This document shows, piece after piece, positions 45,980 through 55,830 of a stretch of DNA of 64,000 nucleotides. Below the pieces are notes generated by a model that was not told the origin of the DNA, searched no databases, and saw only the letters and a program-made list of their open reading frames with translations. Each line of letters opens with the position of its first letter. The stretch's first letter is position 1. The DNA is from Flavobacterium sp. UBA6135 (lineage in GTDB: Bacteria > Bacteroidota > Bacteroidia > Flavobacteriales > Flavobacteriaceae), in NCBI RefSeq assembly GCF_002428305.1, contig NZ_DIVJ01000050.1, positions 101,158 through 165,157 on the forward strand, given 5' to 3'. Both the position numbers and the translations under genes were made by a program.

Positions 45980-47123
45980 TATTGATTTCTTTACTGATTT
46001 GATGAAATAATTTTACGCCGGTTGCCATAATTTCATCCGGAAAATCATAATCCGAATGATGCAAAGCCGGAATTTCTTTTCCAGCTCCAAGTCCAAACAT
46101 TGCTCCTTTATGTAGTTGTGTGAACAATCCAAAATCTTCGCCCCAACTAAAAGGAGTTTCTTTTTCAAGTACATCCAATCCTAAAATTTTTGATGCATTT
46201 TTGATGAAATTGTTCGCATCAGCATTATTTTCATTGGCTTGGAAAGATTCCGTCCATTTAATTTTATATTCTAATTGATGATTTTTTGAAATTTCTTCGG
46301 TCAAGTTTTCCAATTCTTTTGAAAGTTTATCCATTTCTTTATTAGTTTGACAACGAATAGTGAAATGAACTTCGCCTTTGCCAGCTGAAACACCATACGC
46401 TTTTTCACCTAACGAAATGTAAATAGGAGTAAGGATTGAAAAGTTAGGTTTCGTTTTATCCATTTGATTTTTCTCATCAAATTGTTGAATGATTGATGCA
46501 ATTGTCAATGCCGGATTAATGCCATTTTCAGGTTCGGCAGCATGAGCAATTTTTCCTTTCAATCGAATAATCATACTTTTTACAGCACACGAAAAAGTGC
46601 CGTCTTTCACAACAATTTGATTTTTATCAAATCCGGGTAAGTTGTGCAAAGCAAAAACATAATCGGGTTTGTACTTTTTAAAATTATCATCATTGGCTAC
46701 TTTTTCTGCACCTGAACCATTTTCTTCGGCAGGTTGAAACAATAAAATTACGTTTCCTTTTTCCGGTCGTTGATGATGTAATTCGGTCGCCAATCCGCAC
46801 AAAATAGCCATATGACCATCGTGTCCGCACTTATGTGAAATAGTATTTTTTAAAGATTTATGTTCAAATGAATTTGTTTCTTTAATGGGTAACGCATCCA
46901 ATTCACATCGAAATAAAATTGATTTTCCTTCTTCAGCACCTTTGTAAAGGGCAATAATTCCGGTTCCGCCTACATTGGTTTGCATTTCATCGGGTGGATA
47001 TTGTTCTAAAAATGAAACAATTCTTTTTGCAGTTTCTATCTCTTTTCCTGACAATTCAGGGTTTTTATGTAGTTCTTTTCGAAAACGAATGAGTGATTCC
47101 AGTCGTTGGTTTAAATTTTCCAT
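45969..47123 (-). CDS. M20-family amidohydrolase (N-acyl amino acid deacylase-like)
   Basis: The 384-residue zinc-dependent hydrolase resembles N-acyl-L-amino acid amidohydrolases, hippurate hydrolase and N-acetyldiaminopimelate deacetylase. Metal and catalytic sites are present: the conserved HKCGHDGHMA (about 92-101), the PAEENGSGAEK with the catalytic Glu pair (about 130-140), a bridging HNLPGF His, and the C-terminal FGLGAGKEIPALHHSDYDF (about 344-362), whose HH supplies the final ligand. A dimerisation domain occupies about 170-290. It lies between a GNAT gene and two racemases in one operon, so its substrate is probably an N-acyl amino acid. Confidence 0.9.
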   Translation of the reverse strand: MENLNQRLESLIRFRKELHKNPELSGKEIETAKRIVSFLEQYPPDEMQTNVGGTGIIALYKGAEEGKSILFRCELDALPIKETNSFEHKSLKNTISHKCGHDGHMAILCGLATELHHQRPEKGNVILLFQPAEENGSGAEKVANDDNFKKYKPDYVFALHNLPGFDKNQIVVKDGTFSCAVKSMIIRLKGKIAHAAEPENGINPALTIASIIQQFDEKNQMDKTKPNFSILTPIYISLGEKAYGVSAGKGEVHFTIRCQTNKEMDKLSKELENLTEEISKNHQLEYKIKWTESFQANENNADANNFIKNASKILGLDVLEKETPFSWGEDFGLFTQLHKGAMFGLGAGKEIPALHHSDYDFPDEIMATGVKLFHQISKEINNAY

Positions 47124-47128
47124 AACGA

Positions 47129-47563
47129 TTATTTGGTTAACCTCATTTCTAAATATTTGTTGGTAAACCCCATCTTTTTATACAAATGAAAAGCCGGATT
47201 ATCGGGTTCAACATGCAGTGCAATGGAACCAGTAGTGGAATCAATCGCTTTTTGCATTAATTTTTTGCCATAGCCTTTTCCGCGTTGTGAATTATCAACA
47301 GCTATGTAGACAAGAATATTTTCCGGAATGTAATCTTTCATGCCGGTGTTGTTCAAAATAACGACGCCAACGATTTTATTTTCATCCAAACCAATAACTA
47401 TGGTGCCGCCTTTTGCGGGATTCATTACAAAGTCGATGCATTTCAAAATAGCTGATGTTTTATCGCCATATTGTTCCAAATGAGTGAATAAAAATTCAGC
47501 AATAACTTTTGGAGAATAAGTTGGATGATTTCCTGTTTGAGTGGTAATGAGTATAAATTCCAT
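47129..47563 (-). CDS. GNAT-family N-acetyltransferase
   Basis: This 144-residue protein of the GCN5-related acetyltransferase fold heads the four-gene operon and is followed after 5 bp by the amidohydrolase. The acetyl-CoA-binding loop is VDNSQRGKGYGKKLMQKAI (about 91-109, with the R/Q-x-x-G-x-G/A pattern), and the C-terminal HVEPDNPAFHLYKKMGF is typical. The substrate is unknown but the context suggests amino acids or their derivatives. Confidence 0.88.
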   Translation of the reverse strand: MEFILITTQTGNHPTYSPKVIAEFLFTHLEQYGDKTSAILKCIDFVMNPAKGGTIVIGLDENKIVGVVILNNTGMKDYIPENILVYIAVDNSQRGKGYGKKLMQKAIDSTTGSIALHVEPDNPAFHLYKKMGFTNKYLEMRLTK

Positions 47564-47837
47564 AATTCATTTCTATTAAAAATTCAAAGACAAAATGCCT
47601 TTTTTATTTTTTTTAAATTTGATTATTTATGCCGTAATTGGGATTTTCCCAAGGCAGATGAACAGTTAAAACTGTTACTTGATTTTAAGAAGATTTCCTT
47701 CGTTGGAAATCAAAAATTTGGATTAGTAGAATGAATGAAAATAGCAATAAGTTAATCCAAACAAATCAATTTGACGGTTGCAAAGGTACGAAATAAAAAA
47801 GGAATGATATTTTTTGACTAAAATCAATCAGGAATGA
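47564..47837. other. Spacer with a possible short coding remnant
   Basis: The 274-base spacer lies upstream of the racemase operon and after the DUF2490 gene. On the plus strand bases 47633-47734 keep an open frame ending in a sequence like DFKKISFVGNQKFGLVE, which looks protein-like but has no good start or recognised family. A weak TGTCTTTG box occurs upstream of the operon on the minus strand. Nothing else is seen. Confidence 0.35.
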
Positions 47838-48572
47838 TTACTCTGTTGGATTGTTTTTTTTAGTTAAATCAAAATTATGAAATACCAACAATTGAAGGTT
47901 GTGATTCATTCTAAAGCTAAATTCGGTATTCGATTCAATTAGTTGATTCATATAGGCTAATTGAAATGTCATGTTCTTTGTTTGATAGCCAAAACCAAGC
48001 GAAATTCTGTTTTGGTCCAATCGGAAATTGTTTTTAATTTCATGTCCGGCATTAAACAAAATTTCATCAGAAGCAACCGCAAACCAGTTACCGGTTTTAT
48101 CTTTTGTAAAGAAATAGCGTGATTGAAATAAATATCGAAATCTGTAATTAAAGTTGAATTCATTTTGTAAAAAATCATCAACTATTACACCTCTAAATCT
48201 GGCTTCGTATCGTATTCTATGAAAGAAATTAAACGATTTTTTTTTGTGACTAAAAGTTGTTTGTCCAAAAATACGGTGTTCGGGTCTATAGGTGTCATTT
48301 CCTTCGGAAGGATAAAACCAAGCATGAGCATAACCAAGCGTAGTGGTAGTTTTTAATTTATTGTCAAAATGATAAGTCAATCCGGTTCTTGCAATAAAAA
48401 AACTTTCAGGAACCCAATGAAAATCATTCCAAATTGAAATTGGTTTTGAGATTTTTGTTTGCGTAATATATCCTACCCAAATTTGTCTTTTTTCGTCAGT
48501 AATTTTTTGTGAAAAAACAATTTGTGAAGTAATTAAGAAGACTGCTAAAATTGAAATTTTACACAATTTCAT
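47838..48572 (-). CDS. DUF2490-family outer-membrane protein
   Basis: The 244-residue protein has a cleaved signal peptide (about 1-21) and then alternating strands rich in aromatic residues, such as WVGYITQTKISKPISIW, TGLTYHFDNKLKT, RYEARFRG and FRMNHNLQLLVFHNF. This is typical of DUF2490 beta-barrel proteins of Bacteroidota. It reads as an outer-membrane barrel of 10 to 12 strands; function is unknown. It is a single gene divergent from the comM-like gene, with a TATTTTTG box on its strand at 48594-48601. Confidence 0.82.
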   Translation of the reverse strand: MKLCKISILAVFLITSQIVFSQKITDEKRQIWVGYITQTKISKPISIWNDFHWVPESFFIARTGLTYHFDNKLKTTTTLGYAHAWFYPSEGNDTYRPEHRIFGQTTFSHKKKSFNFFHRIRYEARFRGVIVDDFLQNEFNFNYRFRYLFQSRYFFTKDKTGNWFAVASDEILFNAGHEIKNNFRLDQNRISLGFGYQTKNMTFQLAYMNQLIESNTEFSFRMNHNLQLLVFHNFDLTKKNNPTE

Positions 48573-48654
48573 GATTTAGTTAAAAATATTTTTCAAAAAT
48601 ACTTCTTTTCTATCAATGAATTTGTGATATTTGTCATAGATAAATTTATACGCC

Positions 48655-50190
48655 ATGTTAGTTAAAGTATTTGGAAGTGCCGTTTTTGGTGTGGAAGCCA
48701 CAACCATTACCGTAGAAGTAAACATTGATAAAGGAGTGGGCTACCACTTGGTAGGATTGCCCGACAATGCCATCAAAGAAAGCAGTTATCGCATTGCTGC
48801 AGCTCTCAAGAACAACGGATATTATTTACCCGGAAAAAAAATTACCATTAACATGGCACCGGCCGATTTACGAAAAGAAGGTTCTGCTTATGACCTTACT
48901 TTGGCTGTTGGTATTTTGGTAGCTTCAAGTCAAATTAAAGTTGAAGAATTAGACCGTTATGTCATAATGGGTGAACTCTCATTAGATGGAGGTTTGCAAC
49001 CAATTAAAGGTGCTTTGTCAATTGCTATAAAAGCGAAAGAAGAAGGTTTCAAAGGCTTTATTCTTCCCATTCAAAATGTAAAAGAAGCCGCTATTGTTGA
49101 AGGTTTAGATGTTTATGGTGTTGAAAATGTTTTGCAAGTCATTGATTTTTTTGAAGGAAGAGGTAATTTGCAACCCACAATTATTGATACACAAACCGAA
49201 TTTTCTCGTACGCTTGAATTTCCTGAATTTGATTTTTCGGATGTAAAAGGACAAGAAAGTATTAAGAGATGTATGGAAATTGCCGCTTCAGGCGGACATA
49301 ATATCATTCTTATTGGTCCTCCGGGTTCGGGGAAAACAATGCTAGCCAAAAGATTACCAAGTATTTTGCCACCCATGACAATGAAAGAAGCTTTGGAAAC
49401 AACAAAGATTCATTCGGTTGCTGGAAAAACAAAAGAAGCCGGTTTGATGAGTCAGCGACCGTTTAGGAGTCCGCATCATACGGCTTCAAGTGTTTCTTTG
49501 GTTGGCGGTGGAAGTTATCCACAACCGGGCGAAATTTCATTGGCACATAATGGTGTTTTGTTTTTGGATGAATTGCCGGAATTTAAACGAGAAGTTTTGG
49601 AAGTAATGCGTCAACCGTTAGAGGATAGAGAAGTGACCATCTCTAGAGCTAAATTTACAATTACTTATCCTTCATCGTTTATGTTGGTTGCTAGCATGAA
49701 TCCTAGTCCGGGAGGTTATTTTAATGACCCTGATGCTCCGGTGAGTTCATCTCCGGCTGAAATGCAACGGTATTTGAGTAAAATTTCGGGTCCGCTATTA
49801 GATCGAATTGATATTCATATTGAAGTTAATCCGGTTCCTTTTGAAAAGTTAACTGAAAAGCAAAAAGCAGAGAGTAGTGTAGAAATTAGAAAACGGGTTA
49901 CACATGCCAGAGAAATACAATCGCAACGCTTTGAAAATTTTGAAAATCTTCATTACAATGCTCAAATGGGAAGCAAACACATCAGAGAATTTTGTGTGTT
50001 GGATGATGCTTCATTAAGCCTTTTAAAAACAGCAATGGAACGTTTGAATTTATCAGCCAGAGCGTATGACCGAATTCTGAAAGTGGCACGAACTATTGCA
50101 GATTTAGAAGCTTCGGAGCCTATTAAACCGAATCATATTGCTGAAGCAATTCAATATAGGAGTTTGGATAGAGAAGGGTGGTTGGGGTAG
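48655..50190 (+). CDS. comM: YifB/ComM-family Mg-chelatase-like AAA ATPase
   Basis: ComM is a helicase that promotes branch migration during natural transformation, and the YifB family in general is a DNA-linked ATPase. The 511-residue protein has an N-terminal Lon-protease-like domain (about 1-165), the AAA module with Walker A GPPGSGKT (about 221-228) and Walker [12 protein letters not shown]. The substrate loop [12 protein letters not shown], sensor [12 protein letters not shown], and a C-terminal helical bundle ending with [19 protein letters not shown] are also present. Its stop lies 1 bp from the stop of the convergent HMG-CoA synthase gene. Confidence 0.93.
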   Translation: MLVKVFGSAVFGVEATTITVEVNIDKGVGYHLVGLPDNAIKESSYRIAAALKNNGYYLPGKKITINMAPADLRKEGSAYDLTLAVGILVASSQIKVEELDRYVIMGELSLDGGLQPIKGALSIAIKAKEEGFKGFILPIQNVKEAAIVEGLDVYGVENVLQVIDFFEGRGNLQPTIIDTQTEFSRTLEFPEFDFSDVKGQESIKRCMEIAASGGHNIILIGPPGSGKTMLAKRLPSILPPMTMKEALETTKIHSVAGKTKEAGLMSQRPFRSPHHTASSVSLVGGGSYPQPGEISLAHNGVLFLDELPEFKREVLEVMRQPLEDREVTISRAKFTITYPSSFMLVASMNPSPGGYFNDPDAPVSSSPAEMQRYLSKISGPLLDRIDIHIEVNPVPFEKLTEKQKAESSVEIRKRVTHAREIQSQRFENFENLHYNAQMGSKHIREFCVLDDASLSLLKTAMERLNLSARAYDRILKVARTIADLEASEPIKPNHIAEAIQYRSLDREGWLG

Positions 50191-50191
50191 T

Positions 50192-51547
50192 TTACTTTAC
50201 ATATTCATAATACCTTGCTCCAACCAAAACCGGATTATCTCTTTCAATCGATTTTAAAACAAATTCATTTTTTGGTTCTAAAACAGAATGTTGCACTTCT
50301 TTTTTATGCAGTTTTTCATAAGTTTCAAAATCTATAGAATGACATCGTTCTAAAGTTTCAAAGAAAAGAGTTTGGTTGATGACTGATTTCCAGTTTTCGC
50401 CCATTGTAGCTTCAAATACTTTTGATTTGGAACCGCTACCATAGGCTATGAAACCCACTTTTTTATTTGCAATATCATTATTTTGTTGTGAATGATAGCA
50501 TAAAGTGGAAAGTAATCCAATAAAAATGGAACCGGTATAACAATTGCCAATTTGACCCGAAGCTATTTCTGAAGGGTAGATTTTTTGGTTGATGAGTTCT
50601 AAATATTGCGGACTTTTAGTCAAGGCTTTTAATTTGTCTTTTTCAGTTTCACCGATTTGTCTGTTTAATAATTCCGGATTTTCTTTAGCAAAAATTTCAA
50701 TAAAAGTTCGTCTACCTTGAAAACAGTAGGGTAGATGCATCAGGATAGCTGCCCAGTTTTCATAAACTTTACCGGATTGTTGACTTTCTTTTTTAAAGTG
50801 ATTGTAAGCTTCGGTAATTCGAATGATGTAGCATTGGTTTGAATACTGTCCGTCAAAAACGGGTTGTTCTTTGTAAATTGAAATTTCATTTTCTAAAACA
50901 CCTAACCATTCCTGGTTTTCGGATGAATTGGTAATTTCAGCTTTTGTAAAATTTCTTCTGGGTTTAAAAAAGTCAAAAACACCCTCTGTTGAAACACCAA
51001 CATTATTAGAAAAACTTAAAATTCTTGGATTTGAAGTAATCAACATGGCAACAGCACCGGCTCCTTGCGTATATTCTCCTGTTGATTCTAAATCATATTT
51101 TGCATTATCAGACGCAATTACAATTGCTTTTTTGGTTGGATTTAATCTAACGTAGTCCAAGCAATTTTGCAACGCATCCACACCACCAATACACGCGAAA
51201 GTTAAATCTACAACGTCACAATTTCGAAAAGAACCTTCACCTAATTTATTTTCCAATAACGATAAAACATAAGAGGCAATAGGTTTTGAACTATCCACGC
51301 CACTTTCTGAGCCAATATAAATTCGAGCAATTTCTGAAGGATTGATGTTTTCCTGTTGAATTAATTTTAAGCCTGCATTGGCAGCAAAAGTCACCACATC
51401 TTGGTATTTGTCTGGAAAACTCATTTTATGCAATCCCAAACCTTTAATTAGTTTATCAGGTTCAATATTTCTATGGATTGCAAGTGTTGAAATAGGTAAG
51501 TATATTTTAGGAATATCAAAAGAAATGCTATCGATGCCAACGTTCAT
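50192..51547 (-). CDS. Hydroxymethylglutaryl-CoA synthase family protein
   Basis: HMG-CoA synthase condenses acetyl-CoA and acetoacetyl-CoA in the mevalonate route to isoprenoids. From the ATG at 51547 the protein has 451 residues and starts MNVGIDSISFDIPKIYL, the family's usual N terminus; the longer frame to 51604 overlaps the promoter box TACATTTG (minus strand, 51567-51574). The catalytic glutamate is probably in IGSESGVDSSKPI (Glu81), the nucleophile is Cys119 in LTFACIGGVDALQN, and the histidine is in LMHLPYCFQGR. Flavobacteriia are known to use the mevalonate pathway. Confidence 0.92.
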   Translation of the reverse strand: MNVGIDSISFDIPKIYLPISTLAIHRNIEPDKLIKGLGLHKMSFPDKYQDVVTFAANAGLKLIQQENINPSEIARIYIGSESGVDSSKPIASYVLSLLENKLGEGSFRNCDVVDLTFACIGGVDALQNCLDYVRLNPTKKAIVIASDNAKYDLESTGEYTQGAGAVAMLITSNPRILSFSNNVGVSTEGVFDFFKPRRNFTKAEITNSSENQEWLGVLENEISIYKEQPVFDGQYSNQCYIIRITEAYNHFKKESQQSGKVYENWAAILMHLPYCFQGRRTFIEIFAKENPELLNRQIGETEKDKLKALTKSPQYLELINQKIYPSEIASGQIGNCYTGSIFIGLLSTLCYHSQQNNDIANKKVGFIAYGSGSKSKVFEATMGENWKSVINQTLFFETLERCHSIDFETYEKLHKKEVQHSVLEPKNEFVLKSIERDNPVLVGARYYEYVK

Positions 51548-51736
51548 TTTTAATGTTTTAGGAAAACAAATGTATAAAAGTGAACACCAATTTGATATGA
51601 ACATTTCATAAAAAATCCCTTAAATAAAACGAATTATGAATGTTTTATAAAAGGGAACTTTTAATTTAAGAAAAGATATTTTTTTATTGAAATACTGAAT
51701 TTAATTCAAAATTGGTATGTAGCGATTTGTTTAAAA

Positions 51737-54700
51737 TTATTTCACCCAAGTAGAAATTATTTGTTCTAACGAACCTTTTATGATAGGTTTTGACAAATAA
51801 TCATTCATTCCCATTTCGAGACATTTTTCTTTTTCTCCAATTACCGTTCCTGCGGTTAAAGCAATTATTGGAATAGACTTATAATTTATAATTTTTCTAA
51901 TTTCTATTGTTGCTTCATACCCATTCATAACCGGCATTTGAATGTCCATAAAAATTATATCAAAAATGTTACTTTGGCAATTTTCAATGGCTTCGATTCC
52001 GTTGGAAGCTATATGAATTTTACTATTTGGTATTATTTTTCTGATTAGGGTTTTTGCGAGTAATGAGTTAATATTATTGTCTTCAACAATCAAAACATTA
52101 GGTTCTTTGTCAGAAACAAATGTTATTTCACTTCCTTCAATATTGATGAAATTCAAATCGGGATTATCTTTTGATGATGACTGAACCACCAAATCAAAAA
52201 AGAAAGTACTTCCTTGATTTGGGAAACTTGTCAATTGTAGTTTACTGTTCATTAAGGCTAGTATTTTGTTGGAGATGCTCAATCCTAAGCCAGTTCCTCC
52301 AAATTGTCTTGTTGTTGAACTATCTTCTTGTGAAAAAGCTTCAAATATTTTGGATTGGTTCTCTTCTTTAATTCCAATACCGGTATCAATTACGGAAAAT
52401 CTTACAACTGATTGATGTGTGTCAATTTTATTTAGTGTAGTAATTTTAAGTTTTATTTTTCCTGTTGCAGTAAATTTTACTGCATTTCCTAATAGGTTGA
52501 TTAATACTTGTTTTATCCTGATAGGGTCAATCCAAATTCGAATAGGTACATCAGCATTGATATGTAAATCTACGTCTAATTTTTTCTGAATAGCTTCAAA
52601 TTTAATGGTATCAATAACTTCTCTTGTTAGATCTGACAACTTTACTTCTTCAACATTTAGTTCTAAATTACCAGATTCGATTTTAGAAAAATCAAGAATA
52701 TCATTAATTAAACCCATCAGTGATTTTGCAGACTGATTAACGGTTTTCATGTATTTATTTTGTTGTTTATTCAGATCAGACTGCATTAAAAGTTCTGTAA
52801 AACCAACAATACCGTTTAAAGGTGTTCTAATTTCATGACTCATATTTGCTAAAAACTCTGACTTGGCTTTATTTGCAGCAATCGCCATTTCCTTTTCTTT
52901 GATAGCATCTTCTTTGAGTTTTTGTTCTGTAATGTCAATGAAAATTCCTTCAATGAAATCAATTTCATCCCCTTTTTTAACGATATCTCCAAATTCTTCG
53001 ACCCATGCAATCTCTCCGTTTTTCTTAATAATCCTATATTCTTGATGAATTTTAAGACCTTTTTCTAAAGCTCTTTTTTGATCATAAATTACTTTGACTT
53101 TGTCATCTGGATGAATTAAATTTATAAACAAAATTTCGTTGCTTAGAAATTCTTCCTTTGAATAGCCGGTTAAATTTTTTACTTCATCATTTATATATAG
53201 TTTTGTCCATTTTTCATCGTTTTTAGATAAATAAACGGTACCTGGGATATTTTCAGCTAATAACCTAAATCTTTCTTGGCTTTCATGAATGATTGCTTCA
53301 TTTTGCATTCGTTCTACAGATGAAGAAATATAGTTGACTAGCGTTTGTAAAATTGAAATTTCATCATCAGACCAGATTCGTTCAATAGTACAATCATCAA
53401 AACCAATAAATCCAATAGTTTTGTTTTGAACTTGAAGTGGAATAACCAAAACTGAAAGTATATCTTGTGATTTCAATAACTCTTTATAATCACATTCATA
53501 AATATCTTTAACCAGTTTTTTGTATAATTTTTTTGCCTTTAATGGAACAATTATATCTAATATTAATTCATAAGGAACGTTTTGTAAATTTGGATTGTCA
53601 ATTTGAGGAACTATGTTTTCATTAACCCATTCAAATTTTTGGCAGGCTGTTCTGCTAATTTCATTATTTTCAAAATAATAAATTCTATCAATATTTGTGA
53701 CTTTACCTATCGCTTCAAATATGGCATCAAATTCGTTGTATATGTTTTTAGAAATTAATATTTTCTCTGAAATTTTACTAACAACTGTTAAAAATTCACT
53801 TTTATATTTTAGATTAAATTCAATTTCTTTTCTCTTTAAAGTCTCTAAACCGATTGAGATTATTTCTGAAATGGAACGAGCAAAATTGATATCTTCATTA
53901 TCCCAAAAACGAATAGAGTCAGTAATTTCTAAACTAAGTATTCCAAAAAGTTTACCTTCAATAAACACTGGATAATCAAGTAATGATTTAATGTTGTGTA
54001 TCTTAAAATAGGTTTTGTTGAATTCAATAGTTTCAAAATGATTGATTACATCTGAAGCAATAATCATTTTTTCTTTTTCAATGCTTTCAAAATAGATAGG
54101 ATAATCTTTTTTATATAAAATAGTTTCTTCTTGTTGATGAGTTTGATTTAAAGTATACAAATGAATACATTTTAAATAATCATCATTATATTCCCAAAAA
54201 CTAATTCTATTACAATTTGAAGATTTTGCTGCATTTTCTAATACAATTTGAAGCAAAGTAAGTGTTGTATCAAATTTTGAAAATTTTAAAACCGATAATT
54301 TTGTTGTAACATCATTGTATTTTTTAATTTTTTCCTGACGTTGTATGTTTTCAATTTCTATTGTTTTTACCAAGGTAATGTCTCGGCTGATTCCGGAGTA
54401 TCCAATTATTTCATTGTTGTCATTTCTCTTTATTGAGATTTTTTGAGAAATCCATATAATTTCTCCATTTTTCTTATAAATTGGAAATTCAACAATAGCT
54501 AAATTTTTAAGGTTTTTGATTTCATCAGTATAATATGAAATAATCTTATTTTTATAATCATCATGGATTAATTCTCCAAAATAAATTTCTTTTAATTCTT
54601 CAATATCATAACCCAATAATTCACTTGTAAAACTATTTATGTATATAAATTTTCCATCAGAATCTGTTTCAAAAATAATATCTCGGGCAGATTCAATCAG

Positions 54701-55783
54701 ATTTTGGTATTGATTTTCAAGATTAATTTTTTCGGTTATATCATGACCAATTCCAACAAATAAATTTTCACCAAATTGTTTGTCAACCCATTGAATGTAT
54801 TTGTAATCTCCGTTTTTGCATTTTAACTTTCTGGTATACAAACGGTCTCGAACAAAAGTGGAATGATAAGCTTCACCAATAAATTCAGGGTCTTTGGTTA
54901 ATTCCCAAAATTTCATTCCCAAAACTTCTTCACTTGAATAACCTAAAATTGTAGCAATCGTTTCGCTACAAAACACTACATTTCCTTTTCTTTCTGTAGC
55001 AATAATCAATGAATTCCCTTTGTTTACAATTTCATTGGTAAACAAAAACTTATCTTTTCTCCTTATGGATGAAATAAATCGGGTATAGTTTACAGATAAA
55101 ATTACCAAACTAAAAACAACAAAGATAATGGTTACTTTTTGTGGTAAATAGTTTAAAAAATAACCCAAAATTATAGCTAAAGTTGCAAGAAAAACATAAA
55201 CGAGATAATGATAGAAATTTTTAAAAACGATGTATGCTAAAAATAGTGTAGTAATGAATCCTGTAAAAGTTACCAATTCAAATTCTCTTAAAAATAGATT
55301 TTTTAGAACTGATAAATTGAATAAAATGAAACCAAAAATAAATATTTCATAGATGTATTTATTAACCCAATTTACAGTTAAACTCAAGTAGTAAATTGAT
55401 AAAAGAGAAATTCCCATTAAACAACTTTGCAGAAAAATTGAATGGCTTCTTATTTCAAAAATTTCGAAGAAAAAATCAGCAAAAGGGATAATAATTCCTA
55501 AGAAAAGAAAGTATAACTTATAGTGTTCTCTGTTTAAGTAATTCTCAGAATAATAACTTAAAATGGATTTGTTGAACGAAACAATTTTTAAATAAATTAA
55601 ATAAAAAAATAAGGAGAAAAGAGCAAATAGAATAAGTATCAACCACCATTTTTCTATAAGTAAGTTTAAGAATATAGAAATATATTCACTTTTAAAAATT
55701 AAAAATTTTTGAAAATATTCGATTTTTAAATCGTAGTTTAATTGTAATACAACCCGTAAAATAAAATCGATTAAATGTTTCAT
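51737..55783 (-). CDS. Hybrid sensor histidine kinase with PAS and GAF domains
   Basis: The 1348-residue inner-membrane protein has about seven N-terminal helices (about 40-235), then two PAS domains (about 250-470), two GAF-like domains (about 500-640 and 665-820) and a further PAS domain (about 840-950). HisKA follows with phospho-His in NMSHEIRTPLNG (about 980), then the HATPase domain with N, G1 (DTGIGIK) and G2 (GTGLGLSI) boxes, and a C-terminal receiver with Asp in FMDIQMPVMNG (about 1278). There is no output domain, so it passes phosphate to a separate regulator. The many sensor modules suggest energy, redox or light sensing. Confidence 0.93.
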   Translation of the reverse strand: MKHLIDFILRVVLQLNYDLKIEYFQKFLIFKSEYISIFLNLLIEKWWLILILFALFSLFFYLIYLKIVSFNKSILSYYSENYLNREHYKLYFLFLGIIIPFADFFFEIFEIRSHSIFLQSCLMGISLLSIYYLSLTVNWVNKYIYEIFIFGFILFNLSVLKNLFLREFELVTFTGFITTLFLAYIVFKNFYHYLVYVFLATLAIILGYFLNYLPQKVTIIFVVFSLVILSVNYTRFISSIRRKDKFLFTNEIVNKGNSLIIATERKGNVVFCSETIATILGYSSEEVLGMKFWELTKDPEFIGEAYHSTFVRDRLYTRKLKCKNGDYKYIQWVDKQFGENLFVGIGHDITEKINLENQYQNLIESARDIIFETDSDGKFIYINSFTSELLGYDIEELKEIYFGELIHDDYKNKIISYYTDEIKNLKNLAIVEFPIYKKNGEIIWISQKISIKRNDNNEIIGYSGISRDITLVKTIEIENIQRQEKIKKYNDVTTKLSVLKFSKFDTTLTLLQIVLENAAKSSNCNRISFWEYNDDYLKCIHLYTLNQTHQQEETILYKKDYPIYFESIEKEKMIIASDVINHFETIEFNKTYFKIHNIKSLLDYPVFIEGKLFGILSLEITDSIRFWDNEDINFARSISEIISIGLETLKRKEIEFNLKYKSEFLTVVSKISEKILISKNIYNEFDAIFEAIGKVTNIDRIYYFENNEISRTACQKFEWVNENIVPQIDNPNLQNVPYELILDIIVPLKAKKLYKKLVKDIYECDYKELLKSQDILSVLVIPLQVQNKTIGFIGFDDCTIERIWSDDEISILQTLVNYISSSVERMQNEAIIHESQERFRLLAENIPGTVYLSKNDEKWTKLYINDEVKNLTGYSKEEFLSNEILFINLIHPDDKVKVIYDQKRALEKGLKIHQEYRIIKKNGEIAWVEEFGDIVKKGDEIDFIEGIFIDITEQKLKEDAIKEKEMAIAANKAKSEFLANMSHEIRTPLNGIVGFTELLMQSDLNKQQNKYMKTVNQSAKSLMGLINDILDFSKIESGNLELNVEEVKLSDLTREVIDTIKFEAIQKKLDVDLHINADVPIRIWIDPIRIKQVLINLLGNAVKFTATGKIKLKITTLNKIDTHQSVVRFSVIDTGIGIKEENQSKIFEAFSQEDSSTTRQFGGTGLGLSISNKILALMNSKLQLTSFPNQGSTFFFDLVVQSSSKDNPDLNFINIEGSEITFVSDKEPNVLIVEDNNINSLLAKTLIRKIIPNSKIHIASNGIEAIENCQSNIFDIIFMDIQMPVMNGYEATIEIRKIINYKSIPIIALTAGTVIGEKEKCLEMGMNDYLSKPIIKGSLEQIISTWVK

Positions 55784-55830
55784 TAATAGGTTATTTGATA
55801 TATGAGTTTTTTATAAGTCAAAATTATTGT

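Noticed and set aside
47525..47734. A 69-codon plus-strand gene upstream of the racemase operon
   Set aside because: Its first part overlaps the acetyltransferase gene on the other strand and there is no credible start; only a possible remnant is noted.
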